A DNA stretch of 64,000 nt from Saprospiraceae bacterium UBA2329 (GTDB lineage Bacteria > Bacteroidota > Bacteroidia > Chitinophagales > Saprospiraceae), in assembly GCA_002344975.1 (NCBI GenBank), contig DDUV01000026.1:59381-123380 (forward strand), written 5' to 3'. The notes under the pieces are model-generated. The model saw only the letters and a list, made by a program, of their open reading frames with translations. It was not told the origin of the DNA and searched no databases. The position numbers were made by a program, and so were the translations under genes. Of this stretch, positions 41,807 to 50,577 are shown piece by piece. The stretch's first letter is position 1. Each line of letters opens with the position of its first letter.

Positions 41807-43984
41807 ATGAAACGTATCATTTTTTCTGTCTGGATGCTCATTTTTATCGCAGCAACTGCCGCGGCTCAAGCGCCCATCACGTTGGAACAAATATGGCAGG
41901 GCGGTACGCTCAATGCCCGTTCGCTGCCAGGCTTCAACTTCCTCAAAGACGGGCGACATTATACCCGCTTGGAAAAGGGCAAGATCAATCAGTATGATAT
42001 TCGAACCGGAGAGGTCGTGGCCACCATCCTTGATGTGTCGGCGCTCAGCGCATCGGCAGGCTACACTGGTACGATAGACAGCTATACCTTCAGCGAAGAC
42101 GAGCAAAAAATACTCATCACCACCGAAACAGAGTACATCTACCGCCATTCCACGCGCTCCAAAGTATCTGTTTATGACCGCGCCACGAAGCAACTGACGC
42201 CTGTTTTTAGTCAGAAAAAAGTGATGTACCCCGAATTCAATCCGCAGGGTACCGCCGTGGCTTTTGTATCGGCCAACAACCTTTATTATCAGGATTTGCT
42301 GAAAGGCAAAGTCACACAGGTAACCAAAGACGGGCGCTTTAATGCCGTCATCAACGGCGCCGCCGACTGGGTGTATGAAGAGGAGTTTACGCTTTCGCAG
42401 AGCTATCAGTGGTCGCCCGACGGCAAGCGCATCGCTTTTTTGCGTTTCGATGAGAGCGCGGTGAAGGAGTTTACCATGACCAATTATCTCAAAGAATTAT
42501 ACCCGCAGTATGAAACCTTCAAGTATCCCAAAGTAGGCGAAACCAACTCCACAGTGACGGTTTTTGTACACGATGTAAAAAGTCGAAAAAACAGGTTGGT
42601 ACAAACCGGCGCCGAAGCAGACTCGTACATTCCCCGCATCAAATGGACCGCCGACCCGGCGCAACTCTGCGTTTATCACCTCAATCGCCACCAAAACAAG
42701 CTGCGCCTCCTGCTGGCCGATGCGCGCACAGGCAAAACCTCCCTGCTGATGGAAGAAACCAACCAGTACTACATCGAAGAAGGGGTGCTGGATGATTTGT
42801 ATTTTTTTAAAGACAACAAACGCTTCCTGTGGAGCAGCGAAAAAAGCGGCTGGCGGCACGTCTATTTGCACGACATGAGCGGCAAGGAGATCATGCCGGT
42901 GACGCAGGGCGAGTGGGAAGTGTCGCAGGTGTATGGCGTGGACGAAGCGCGGCAGCTCGTTTATTTGCAGGCAGCGCGTCGTTCGGCGGCCGAGCGCCAG
43001 GTGCTTTCGGTGAGCTTGGAGGGCAAACGCGAGCAAAAATTGGCCGATCAGGGCGGTTGGAACAGCGCGCAATTCAGCAGCACTTTCGATTACTATGTGG
43101 TCACGCACTCCTCCATCAACACGCCGCCGTCTTTTGCGGTGTTCGACAGCGAGGGGCGCTTGGTGCGGCCCATCGAAGACAATGCAGGATTGCGCAAAAA
43201 GCAGCAAGAGCATGAGGTGAATGAGGTCGAATTTTTCAATTTTACGACCGGCGAGGGGGTAGAATTAGGCGGCTGGATGATACGCCCGCGCAAAATGGAA
43301 ACCGGCAGGCGCTACCCCGTTCTTATGTATGTGTATGGAGGTCCGGGCAGTCAGCAGGCCAACAATATGTGGAAAGGCGCCAATTACTGGTGGTTCCAGA
43401 TGCTGGCCCAGCAAGGCATTATTGTGGCTTGTGTGGACAACCGGGGCACCGGCGGCAGGGGCGAACAGTTTAAAAAAATGACCTACCTACAACTCGGAAA
43501 ATATGAAACCATAGACCAAATTGCCGCTGCCAAACACCTTGGCTCATTGCCGTATGTGGACGCCGGGCGCATCGGTATTTTCGGCTGGAGCTATGGCGGG
43601 TACATGTCTTCGCTGTGTATTCTCAAAGGCGCGGATGTGTTCAAGGCTGCCATTGCCGTGGCTCCCGTGACCAACTGGAAATGGTACGACACCGTTTACA
43701 CAGAACGCTACATGCGCACCGATAAGGAAAATTCTTCCGGCTATGAAGACAATTCGCCCGTCAATTTCGCCGACCGCCTCAAGGGCAAATACCTGCTTAT
43801 ACACGGCATGGCCGACGACAACGTACACTTTCAGCACACCGCCGAAATGGCGAACGCCCTCATAAACGCCAATAAACAGTTCGACACCTATTTCTATCCC
43901 AACCGCAATCACGGCATCTATGGCGGCAATACGCGCATTCACCTGTATTCCAAAATGACGGAGTTTTTGAAGGAGAATTTGTAA
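41807..43984 (+). CDS. Dipeptidyl peptidase IV (S9B serine peptidase)
   Basis: The 725-residue exported enzyme cuts dipeptides with proline or alanine at the second position from peptide N-termini. A signal peptide (RIIFSVWMLIFIAATAAA) is followed by an eight-blade propeller domain with the Glu motif DWVYEEEFTLS that anchors the substrate amino group. The alpha/beta hydrolase domain has the nucleophile in GWSYGGYMS (about 592), Asp in GMADDNVHF (about 668) and His in NRNHGIYGG (about 702). I use ATG 41807, at the signal peptide. It lies 17 bp before the response regulator gene, so both may be co-transcribed. It fits a peptide-consuming lifestyle. Confidence 0.95.
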   Translation: MKRIIFSVWMLIFIAATAAAQAPITLEQIWQGGTLNARSLPGFNFLKDGRHYTRLEKGKINQYDIRTGEVVATILDVSALSASAGYTGTIDSYTFSEDEQKILITTETEYIYRHSTRSKVSVYDRATKQLTPVFSQKKVMYPEFNPQGTAVAFVSANNLYYQDLLKGKVTQVTKDGRFNAVINGAADWVYEEEFTLSQSYQWSPDGKRIAFLRFDESAVKEFTMTNYLKELYPQYETFKYPKVGETNSTVTVFVHDVKSRKNRLVQTGAEADSYIPRIKWTADPAQLCVYHLNRHQNKLRLLLADARTGKTSLLMEETNQYYIEEGVLDDLYFFKDNKRFLWSSEKSGWRHVYLHDMSGKEIMPVTQGEWEVSQVYGVDEARQLVYLQAARRSAAERQVLSVSLEGKREQKLADQGGWNSAQFSSTFDYYVVTHSSINTPPSFAVFDSEGRLVRPIEDNAGLRKKQQEHEVNEVEFFNFTTGEGVELGGWMIRPRKMETGRRYPVLMYVYGGPGSQQANNMWKGANYWWFQMLAQQGIIVACVDNRGTGGRGEQFKKMTYLQLGKYETIDQIAAAKHLGSLPYVDAGRIGIFGWSYGGYMSSLCILKGADVFKAAIAVAPVTNWKWYDTVYTERYMRTDKENSSGYEDNSPVNFADRLKGKYLLIHGMADDNVHFQHTAEMANALINANKQFDTYFYPNRNHGIYGGNTRIHLYSKMTEFLKENL

Positions 43985-44001
43985 AACAAAAAATTCACAC
44001 G

Positions 44002-45159
44002 ATGGCCAAAATATTGATCGTGGACGACGAAGCCGCTATCCGGCGCACCCTCCGCGAAATCCTACAGTTTGAAAAATACGACGTGGACGAAGCTGCCGAC
44101 GGTCTCGAAGGCTTGGTGAAAGTGAAACAAAAAAGCTACGACGTCATTTTGTTGGACATCAAAATGCCCAAAATGGACGGCATGGAGGCCCTGGAGCGCA
44201 TTCAGGAGTTGTCCCCCGATACACCGGTCATTATGATTTCCGGGCACGGCACCATTGAAACAGCGGTGGAAGCTGTAAAAAAAGGCGCTTTCGACTTCCT
44301 CTCCAAACCGCCCGACCTCAACCGTCTGCTCATCACGGTGCGCAATGCCTTAGATAAATCGAGCCTCATCGGCGAAACCAAAACGCTGAAACGGGCCGTC
44401 TCCAAATCCAAAGTGCAGGAAATCATCGGGCAGTCGCCGGCCATACAGCACATCAAAAACACCATCGAACGCGTGGCACCCACCGATGCCCGCGTGTTGG
44501 TCACAGGGCCTAACGGTTCGGGCAAGGAACTGATCGCGCGTTGGCTGCACGAACTCAGCGCCCGCTCGGCACAGCCCATCGTGGAGGTCAATTGCGCAGC
44601 CATTCCCTCCGAACTCATTGAAAGCGAATTGTTTGGCCACGAAAAAGGCTCCTTTACCTCGGCGGTCAAACAGCGCATCGGCAAGTTTGAGCAGGCGCAC
44701 GGCGGCACCCTGTTTCTCGATGAAATCGGCGACATGAGCCTCTCGGCACAGGCCAAAGTGTTGCGTGCTCTACAAGAAAACCGCATCACGCGGGTAGGTG
44801 GCGAAAAAGACATCTCGGTGGACGTGCGCATCGTGGCGGCTACCAACAAAGACCTGCGCCGGGAAATCGAAAAAGGCAATTTTCGCGAAGACCTCTATCA
44901 CCGGCTGGCTGTTATCATCATAGAGTCGCCGGCCCTCAACGACCGCCGCGAAGACATTCCGCTGCTGGCCGATCACTTCCTGCGCATCGTGTGCAACGAG
45001 TACGGCACAGCCCTCAAACGCATCAGCCCGGAGGCCATTCGCGCATTGCAAAATTTCAATTGGACGGGCAATATCCGCGAGCTTCGCAATGTGGTGGAGC
45101 GCCTGATTATTCTGGGCGGCAATCCCATTTCGGAGGAGGATGTCAACATGTATGTGTAA
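44002..45159 (+). CDS. NtrC-type response regulator lacking a DNA-binding domain
   Basis: This 385-residue protein has a receiver domain (1-120, phosphoacceptor Asp52 in ILLDIKMPKMDG, Lys in FLSKPPD) and a sigma-54 AAA+ domain (about 140-370) with Walker A GPNGSGKE, Walker B LFLDEIGD and the arginine finger region. The loop that touches sigma-54 reads GSFTSA, not the common GAFTGA. The protein stops at SEEDVNMYV, right after the AAA+ module, without the C-terminal Fis-type helix-turn-helix. It therefore either acts from solution or through a partner. Such short forms occur in other Bacteroidota, as far as I know. It follows the peptidase gene closely; no histidine kinase lies nearby. The stop codon overlaps the start of a hairpin repeat array. 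Confidence 0.92.
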   Translation: MAKILIVDDEAAIRRTLREILQFEKYDVDEAADGLEGLVKVKQKSYDVILLDIKMPKMDGMEALERIQELSPDTPVIMISGHGTIETAVEAVKKGAFDFLSKPPDLNRLLITVRNALDKSSLIGETKTLKRAVSKSKVQEIIGQSPAIQHIKNTIERVAPTDARVLVTGPNGSGKELIARWLHELSARSAQPIVEVNCAAIPSELIESELFGHEKGSFTSAVKQRIGKFEQAHGGTLFLDEIGDMSLSAQAKVLRALQENRITRVGGEKDISVDVRIVAATNKDLRREIEKGNFREDLYHRLAVIIIESPALNDRREDIPLLADHFLRIVCNEYGTALKRISPEAIRALQNFNWTGNIRELRNVVERLIILGGNPISEEDVNMYV

Positions 45160-45330
45160 TCTGCCTTCGGCAGTTCATCGCCAACGGAGAGGGAGGGGAA
45201 ATCTGCTGCGCAGTTTATCTTCTTTGAAGTAATCTGCTGCGCAGTTCATTGCCAACGGAGAGGGGAATCTGCCTTCGGCAGTTTATCGCCAACGGAGAGG
45301 GAGGGGTAATCTGCTGCGCAGTTTATCTAC
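45158..45330 (+). repeat. Array of five short hairpin repeats
   Basis: Five copies of an AATCTGC...GCAGTT hairpin begin at about 45158, 45200, 45231, 45266 and 45308. Two have the stem CTGCC/GGCAG with a TTC loop, three have CTGC/GCAG with a TGC loop. Three units extend into the shared tail CGCCAACGGAGAGGG or a variant of it. The first unit overlaps the stop codon of the preceding gene. Units are irregularly spaced, so it is not a CRISPR array. Confidence 0.8.
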
Positions 45331-45370
45331 GAATGGAACGTGGAACCTTGAACCATAAAAACACACGCCA

Positions 45371-45961
45371 ATGAAAATGCTCCACATCTTATGTCTCGGC
45401 TTAGTCCTTGCAGCTTGCGGCCGGGAAGCCGAACCTCTGGAAACCGTGTCTTACACAGACGAATATGGCTACACGGAGAAATATTCGGTCAAGCGCTTTG
45501 AGCGCAGCAAAGAAGGTTTGTACCAAAAAAGCGACGCGCAGGGCCGGTTGGTGGAGGAGGCCAACTACCTCAACGACACCCTGAACGGGCTGCGGGTCTT
45601 ATATTATGAAAATGGAGACACCATGAGCGTGGAGCACTACGCCAACGGCATGTTTGAAGGGGCCTTCCGGTCTTACCACGAAAACGGGCGTTTGGAGTTG
45701 GAGGGGCGCTATGAAAACAATGCCATGACCGGCATCTGGAAGCGATACTACCCCGACGGCCAACTCATGGAGGAAGTGACCTTTAAAGACAACAGCGAAA
45801 ACGGCCCCTTCACGGAATACCATCCCAACGGCCAACTCAAGGCTGTGGGCGAGTACTTAGACGGCGACAATGAACACGGAGAACTGAAAATTTACGACGA
45901 AAACGGCACGCTGCTTCGCACCATGATGTGCAACTACGGGCGCTGCAAAACGGTGCAATAA
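45371..45961 (+). CDS. YwqK/MORN-repeat lipoprotein
   Basis: The 196-residue product is a lipoprotein (signal peptide ILCLGLVLAACG with the lipid cysteine at about residue 16). It has about five MORN-type repeats of some 22 residues, with the recurring YYENGDTM, YHENGRLELEG, YYPDGQLMEEV and YHPNGQLKAVG pattern. This is the arrangement of the 'YwqK family antitoxin' group, but a toxin is not nearby, and in Bacteroidota these are mostly surface lipoproteins of unknown role. The gene follows the hairpin array by 40 bp and is tail-to-tail with the M23 peptidase, one base apart. Confidence 0.8.
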   Translation: MKMLHILCLGLVLAACGREAEPLETVSYTDEYGYTEKYSVKRFERSKEGLYQKSDAQGRLVEEANYLNDTLNGLRVLYYENGDTMSVEHYANGMFEGAFRSYHENGRLELEGRYENNAMTGIWKRYYPDGQLMEEVTFKDNSENGPFTEYHPNGQLKAVGEYLDGDNEHGELKIYDENGTLLRTMMCNYGRCKTVQ

Positions 45962-45962
45962 C

Positions 45963-46859
45963 TCACTCCAATTTTACATAGTCCACTGCATTTACAGGGC
46001 GGCCTTTGTGCCAGAGTTCGAAGTGCAGGTGCGGGCCGGAGGTCTTAGTGCCTGTATTGCCGATGATGGCGATGGCTTCGCCGGCTTTGACGAAGGCCCC
46101 GTTTTTCTTGAGCAGGGCCGAGTTGTGTTTGTAAAAAGTGATGACGTTGTTGGCGTGTTGTATGCCGATGGTATTGCCGGTTTCCAGCGTCCAGTCGGAA
46201 AAAAACACATACCCGTCCATAGCCGATTTTATGGCTGTATTTTGGGGCGCCACCACGTCGGTGCCGTAGTGTTTTTTATCGGCATCGAAGCCGGCGCTGA
46301 TTTTTCCTTTGATAGGCGGCGAGAAGAACATCTGCTCTAAGGGTACATCGCGGGGCGAGAAATTGGAGGTGCGGGGTTCCTGAGCGGCGCGACCCAGCTC
46401 GTTGAGGGCCACCTCTCGGCGCAAGTCTTCGTCCACAACAGGGATTTCGGGCGGGTTGGCGGCGAGGCTGTCGGCTGCGTTGGATGGTTTCGCCTTGGGC
46501 ACATCCTTTTCTGTTTGGACATCGCCGGAAAGCATGCGCCGCACATTGTCGGTGTAGGTTCTGAATGCAGACAGTTCTTTTTCCATTTCCTCCACCTGCT
46601 TGTTGAGGCGAATCATCTCGCGGTCGTTGGAGGTGCTGCCGTAACCCGGCACATAGCGTTTGAGCGGCGTAAAGAAAATGAGCGCCCCTACGGCCAGGGC
46701 CAGCAGCACTCCCACCGTGCTGAGGAAAATATAGACATTGAGCAGGCTGAGTTTGTAGGAGCCAACTTCCTGAAAAGTCTCGTCGTTCATCACTACCAAT
46801 CGGTAGGTGTTGCGCAGTTTCCCCAGCCACTCGAAGCTTTTTTCTTTAATAGAGGCCAT
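45963..46859 (-). CDS. M23 family (LytM-type) metallopeptidase
   Basis: A 298-residue membrane-anchored peptidase or regulator. It has a cytoplasmic N-terminus, a single span (VYIFLSTVGVLLALAVGALIFF cut here by its charged end, about residues 42-63), a coiled coil (MIRLNKQVEEMEKELSAFR) and a LytM domain in the last 120 residues. The zinc ligands are present: HYGTD, and HLHFELW at the end, with YKHN between. An active peptidoglycan endopeptidase is therefore likely, and a role in cell division or wall growth is inferred. Divergent from the SprE/PorW-like gene. Confidence 0.88.
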   Translation of the reverse strand: MASIKEKSFEWLGKLRNTYRLVVMNDETFQEVGSYKLSLLNVYIFLSTVGVLLALAVGALIFFTPLKRYVPGYGSTSNDREMIRLNKQVEEMEKELSAFRTYTDNVRRMLSGDVQTEKDVPKAKPSNAADSLAANPPEIPVVDEDLRREVALNELGRAAQEPRTSNFSPRDVPLEQMFFSPPIKGKISAGFDADKKHYGTDVVAPQNTAIKSAMDGYVFFSDWTLETGNTIGIQHANNVITFYKHNSALLKKNGAFVKAGEAIAIIGNTGTKTSGPHLHFELWHKGRPVNAVDYVKLE

Positions 46860-46905
46860 GCCTGTTAATTGTAATTCAACAAATACTAAGATTTGCGTTT
46901 TGTGG

Positions 46906-46937
46906 TTTGATGAGTTGACAAAAAACGGATAATTTTG
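46906..46937 (+). promoter_or_regulatory. Promoter of the SprE/PorW-like gene
   Basis: TTG (46906-46908) and TAATTTTG (46930-46937) are 21 bp apart. The leader to the GTG at 47027 would be about 80 nt. Confidence 0.5.
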
Positions 46938-47026
46938 CCCGCTAATTGTGCGGTCCCGCCTTCAGACCACGTCAGGTCTTGTGCAAAGGTACAACAATAG
47001 GGCTTAGCGTCACTTTAAATTTCACC

Positions 47027-49975
47027 GTGTTGAGAACGATTCTTAAACTCTCCGGACTTTCCCTTTCGCTGGTATTGATTACTGCCTGTACTACTCAGAA
47101 AAGTCGTAATGACATGACTTTTTTGGAGAAATTTCATACCAACACCAATGCCCGCTACAACGGCTATTTTAATGCCAAAGAACTGATGAAAGTCAGCACG
47201 GCGGCGCTGGAACAGCAACACAAAGACAACTACAACGAGGTGTTGCCGATGTACAAATATTTGGAAGCCGACAACCCGCAGGCCGTTGCACCCGATCTGG
47301 ATATCGCCATGAAAAAGGTGTCCATTGTAGTCAACCTGTACCGCCGCAGCAAATGGACCGACGATTGCTACCTTCTGGTGGGGCAGGCTCAATATCTGAA
47401 ACAGGACTATGAGTCGGCTGAGTCCACCTTCCGTTTCCTTACAGGCGAATTTGACCCCAACGCACCCGTTGCTAAAAAGGCCCGCACCAGTTCGCGCAGC
47501 AGCTCATCCAAAGAATCTGCCGCACCGAAGCTGACGTCCAAGCAAAAGCAAAAGTTGGCCAAACAAAAAGCCAAGGAGCGCAAAAAGTACAATCGCGAGA
47601 TACAGCTCAGCCGCAAAAAAGCCGCTGCTGCCAAAGCGAAAGGCAAAACCCCGCCGCCGCCACCTACCAAACCCGGCCAGCAAGACCCCAAAGAAGCTGA
47701 AAAAAAGGCGGCTGCCGAAGCTGCTCAAAAAGCCAAAGAAGCTGCCCACAAGGCCAAGCCAGACAAAGGCGGGCATCGCTCGGCATTTCAGGCCGCCGAG
47801 CTCTGGTTAGCCAAAACGCTCATTGAAAGAGACAACCACGAGGCGGCTGTTCGCATACTGAACAGGCTGTTGGAAAACCCAAAAACTTATGATGATGTCC
47901 GTAAAGAGGCCGTAGCCGTAGAGGCTTATGCGTTTGCCTCCCAAAAACAGTATGATCGCGCATTGCCCTTACTGGAACAAACCATTGAAAATACTGCCGA
48001 CAAAAAGCAACGCACTCGCTATACCTACATCGCCGGCCAGTTGCACCAGCGGGCCGGCCGCTACTCGGATGCCGTAGCTGCCTACGAGCAGGTGCTCAAG
48101 CAAAGTGCCGATTATGAAATGTCGTTCAATGCAGGCTTGAACATAGCGTTGAGCAGTGCGGCCGCTTCGGGCGATCCGGGCGCGGCGGTGGCAAGCCTCG
48201 AAAAAATGCTCAAGGATGTTAAAAATGAGGAGTTTAAAGACCAGATTTACTTTGCGTTGGCTCAAATAGCACTCAAGGCCGGCAACAAAGAAGAAGGCAT
48301 CAAAAACTTAGAACTGGCGCTTCAGAACAACAAGAACAACGGCGCCCAAAAAGCAGAAGCCTATTTCACGCTGGCCGGGCTGTATTTTGAGGACGAATCA
48401 TTTGTGAAAGCTAAAAAATACTACGACAGTACCCTGATGGTGATGCCTGTTGCGGACGTACGCCGCTTGGACGCAGAACGCATGGCCGAAAATCTGGCCG
48501 ATGTAGCCAAGTACCTCGAAGTCATCAACGCACAAGACAGCCTCCTTGCACTGGCGGCGCTCAGCCCTAAAGAGCGGGCCGATATGGCTGCCCAAATCAA
48601 GGCAGAACGCGATGAAAAACGACGCGCAGCAGCTCAGTCCGCCGCCGCCGATGCCAATAATGCCGGCAAGAAGTTTGATAAAAATGCACCCTTCGATGCG
48701 GGTTTGAAAGGCCCCGGAGCAACGGTAACTACCGCCAGTACGTTTTTTGCCTACAACGACCGGGAAGTTCGGCAAGGCCAGCGCGATTTTCAGCGCCAAT
48801 GGGGCAACCGCCCCTTGGAAGACAACTGGCGCCGCTCGGCTAAAGGTTTCAGCAGCGAAGCGGAGAATGCTGGTCCGGAAAATGCGGCTTCTACGGCATC
48901 GGAAACAACCAGTGCCGGGCCACTCACCGATGCAGAGATCAAAGAACTGCTGGGCAATTTCCCGTCCACAGAGGAAGAGGTGGCCCAAGTGCATCTCAAG
49001 CTCAAAGAGGCTATGTTTAACCTCGGCAAGTTGTATCGCGACAAGCTCAATCGCCTCGACAAGTCGGTGGAAATTTTGGAAAGGCTCAATCAGCGCTTCC
49101 CGGCCAACAACTACGAGTTGGAGTCCTGGTATCTGCTGTACCTGCTGTTCACCGACATGAACAACAGCCCCAAGGCCAAGGAATACGCCGACAAAATCAT
49201 CAATAAGTATCCGACCTCCGTTTACGGCAAGGTGCTGCAAGACCCGGGCTATGTGCAGGAACTTGCCGACGAGCGCCGCCGCCTCAATATTTTTTACGAT
49301 CAGGCATACGCCAAATTCCAGAACGAGCAGTACCAGCAAGCATTTGACCAGTGCCAGCAGGCAAAAGAAAAGTTCGGCGCGGGCAATCCGCTTCAGCCTA
49401 AGTTTGCCCTCCTCAGCGCCATGTGCATGGGCAATTTACAAGGCAAAAACGCCTACGTCGCAGGTCTCAACGAGGTCATGTCCAAGTATCCCAATACGCC
49501 CGAACAAACCCGCGCCCGCGAAATGCTCCGCCTCATCAGCGGCGCCTCGGCGGCATTGCCGGGCGGACAAACCGACGCAATACTTCCCGAAGGTGAACTC
49601 TACAAAGACGAACCGGACGACCTTCACTATGTCATTATCTATTTGGACAAAACTGCGCCCATAGACAAATCGCGCAACCAACTCTCCGACTACAACCAGA
49701 AGTACCACGATTTGGACAAACTCCGCATTGCCAACGTGTTCCTCGGCGCGTCCAATGAGATTCCGGTATTGGTGCTCCGCCGTTTTAAAGACAAAAAGGA
49801 ATCTATGCGCTATATTCAGGGCGCAGAAAAGAATGCGCAGGATTTTCTCAATAAGTCGGAGTACGGTTTCACATTATTGTCTATTTCTCAAAACAACTAC
49901 CGCAATCTGCTCCGCGACAAGCGCACAGAGGTGTATCAGGAGTTTTTTAATCAGTTTTACAAGCCGGGGAGATAA
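47027..49975 (+). CDS. sprE: SprE/PorW-like TPR lipoprotein of type IX secretion
   Basis: The 982-residue protein has a lipoprotein signal (LSLSLVLITACT, lipid Cys at about residue 21) and the N-terminal HTNTNARYNGYFNAKELM signature of the SprE/PorW group, an outer-membrane lipoprotein that links the type IX translocon to its motor or rings. Tetratricopeptide repeats follow through the whole protein (for example AGRYSDAVAAYEQVLK). A very Ala/Lys/Pro-rich insertion with PPPPP covers about residues 145-250. The start codon is GTG 47027 or TTG 47030: no ATG lies at the right place. The promoter and the leader fit this choice. Confidence 0.75.
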   Translation: MLRTILKLSGLSLSLVLITACTTQKSRNDMTFLEKFHTNTNARYNGYFNAKELMKVSTAALEQQHKDNYNEVLPMYKYLEADNPQAVAPDLDIAMKKVSIVVNLYRRSKWTDDCYLLVGQAQYLKQDYESAESTFRFLTGEFDPNAPVAKKARTSSRSSSSKESAAPKLTSKQKQKLAKQKAKERKKYNREIQLSRKKAAAAKAKGKTPPPPPTKPGQQDPKEAEKKAAAEAAQKAKEAAHKAKPDKGGHRSAFQAAELWLAKTLIERDNHEAAVRILNRLLENPKTYDDVRKEAVAVEAYAFASQKQYDRALPLLEQTIENTADKKQRTRYTYIAGQLHQRAGRYSDAVAAYEQVLKQSADYEMSFNAGLNIALSSAAASGDPGAAVASLEKMLKDVKNEEFKDQIYFALAQIALKAGNKEEGIKNLELALQNNKNNGAQKAEAYFTLAGLYFEDESFVKAKKYYDSTLMVMPVADVRRLDAERMAENLADVAKYLEVINAQDSLLALAALSPKERADMAAQIKAERDEKRRAAAQSAAADANNAGKKFDKNAPFDAGLKGPGATVTTASTFFAYNDREVRQGQRDFQRQWGNRPLEDNWRRSAKGFSSEAENAGPENAASTASETTSAGPLTDAEIKELLGNFPSTEEEVAQVHLKLKEAMFNLGKLYRDKLNRLDKSVEILERLNQRFPANNYELESWYLLYLLFTDMNNSPKAKEYADKIINKYPTSVYGKVLQDPGYVQELADERRRLNIFYDQAYAKFQNEQYQQAFDQCQQAKEKFGAGNPLQPKFALLSAMCMGNLQGKNAYVAGLNEVMSKYPNTPEQTRAREMLRLISGASAALPGGQTDAILPEGELYKDEPDDLHYVIIYLDKTAPIDKSRNQLSDYNQKYHDLDKLRIANVFLGASNEIPVLVLRRFKDKKESMRYIQGAEKNAQDFLNKSEYGFTLLSISQNNYRNLLRDKRTEVYQEFFNQFYKPGR

Positions 49976-49979
49976 AAAT

Positions 49980-50567
49980 TCATCCGCTTCGCAACTGCCC
50001 GCTGCCCCGATACACGCGCTCCTCCACCATCTGGAAGACCCGCCGGGGTTTTTGCAGCCGCCATTCTATGTTGTTGAACGCCTCGCCGAAATGCACGAAA
50101 AACTGTAGCCTCGTGTCCTCCATTTCATCGGCGACGTGTTGCAGTGTATTCACAAAACAAATCCAGCCGCCCTCGTCCGCAGCTTCCTCCTGCCATTCTT
50201 CGTAATAGCAGTCGTCGGAGCCGTGGAAATTGAGCACGTTTTCACAAATGAGAATGAACTTGTGAATGCCCTCCGGCAGCATCAGGTCCACGACTTTGCG
50301 CTTGAGGTACATCACGTCGTTGTGCAGGGTGTCGTTCCACTCGCCAATAAACTCCATGATGGCGTAGCCTTCCACATAATCGGCGTACAAGAGCTTCATA
50401 TACAAGGTAGAAGAGCCGAACGCGTCCCAGTCCGGATGGATGTAATGGTTGTAAACGGCGTGCGTGTAGTGCATGCGGTCTTTGTCTTGCCGGTAAAACG
50501 GGGATCGCTCGTCTTCATCGGCTATGTAGGCAGCCTGCCAGCGGTGGTGCGGCGTCAGATCGTGCAT
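49980..50567 (-). CDS. Conserved hypothetical protein (195 aa)
   Basis: A soluble protein rich in aromatic and acidic residues with no signal peptide. Conspicuous segments are PFYRQDKDRMHYTHAVYNHY, DDCYYEEWQEE and QFFVHFGEAFNNIEWRLQKP. I do not recognise the family. It is 10 bp downstream of the DUF3667 gene on the same strand and probably shares its transcript. It converges with the SprE/PorW-like gene with a 4-bp gap. Confidence 0.65.
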   Translation of the reverse strand: MHDLTPHHRWQAAYIADEDERSPFYRQDKDRMHYTHAVYNHYIHPDWDAFGSSTLYMKLLYADYVEGYAIMEFIGEWNDTLHNDVMYLKRKVVDLMLPEGIHKFILICENVLNFHGSDDCYYEEWQEEAADEGGWICFVNTLQHVADEMEDTRLQFFVHFGEAFNNIEWRLQKPRRVFQMVEERVYRGSGQLRSG

Positions 50568-50577
50568 CTTATTGAAA

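Noticed and set aside
45158..45330. CRISPR-like array
   Set aside because: Units are irregularly spaced, contain internal hairpins, and there are no unique spacers of constant length or cas genes.
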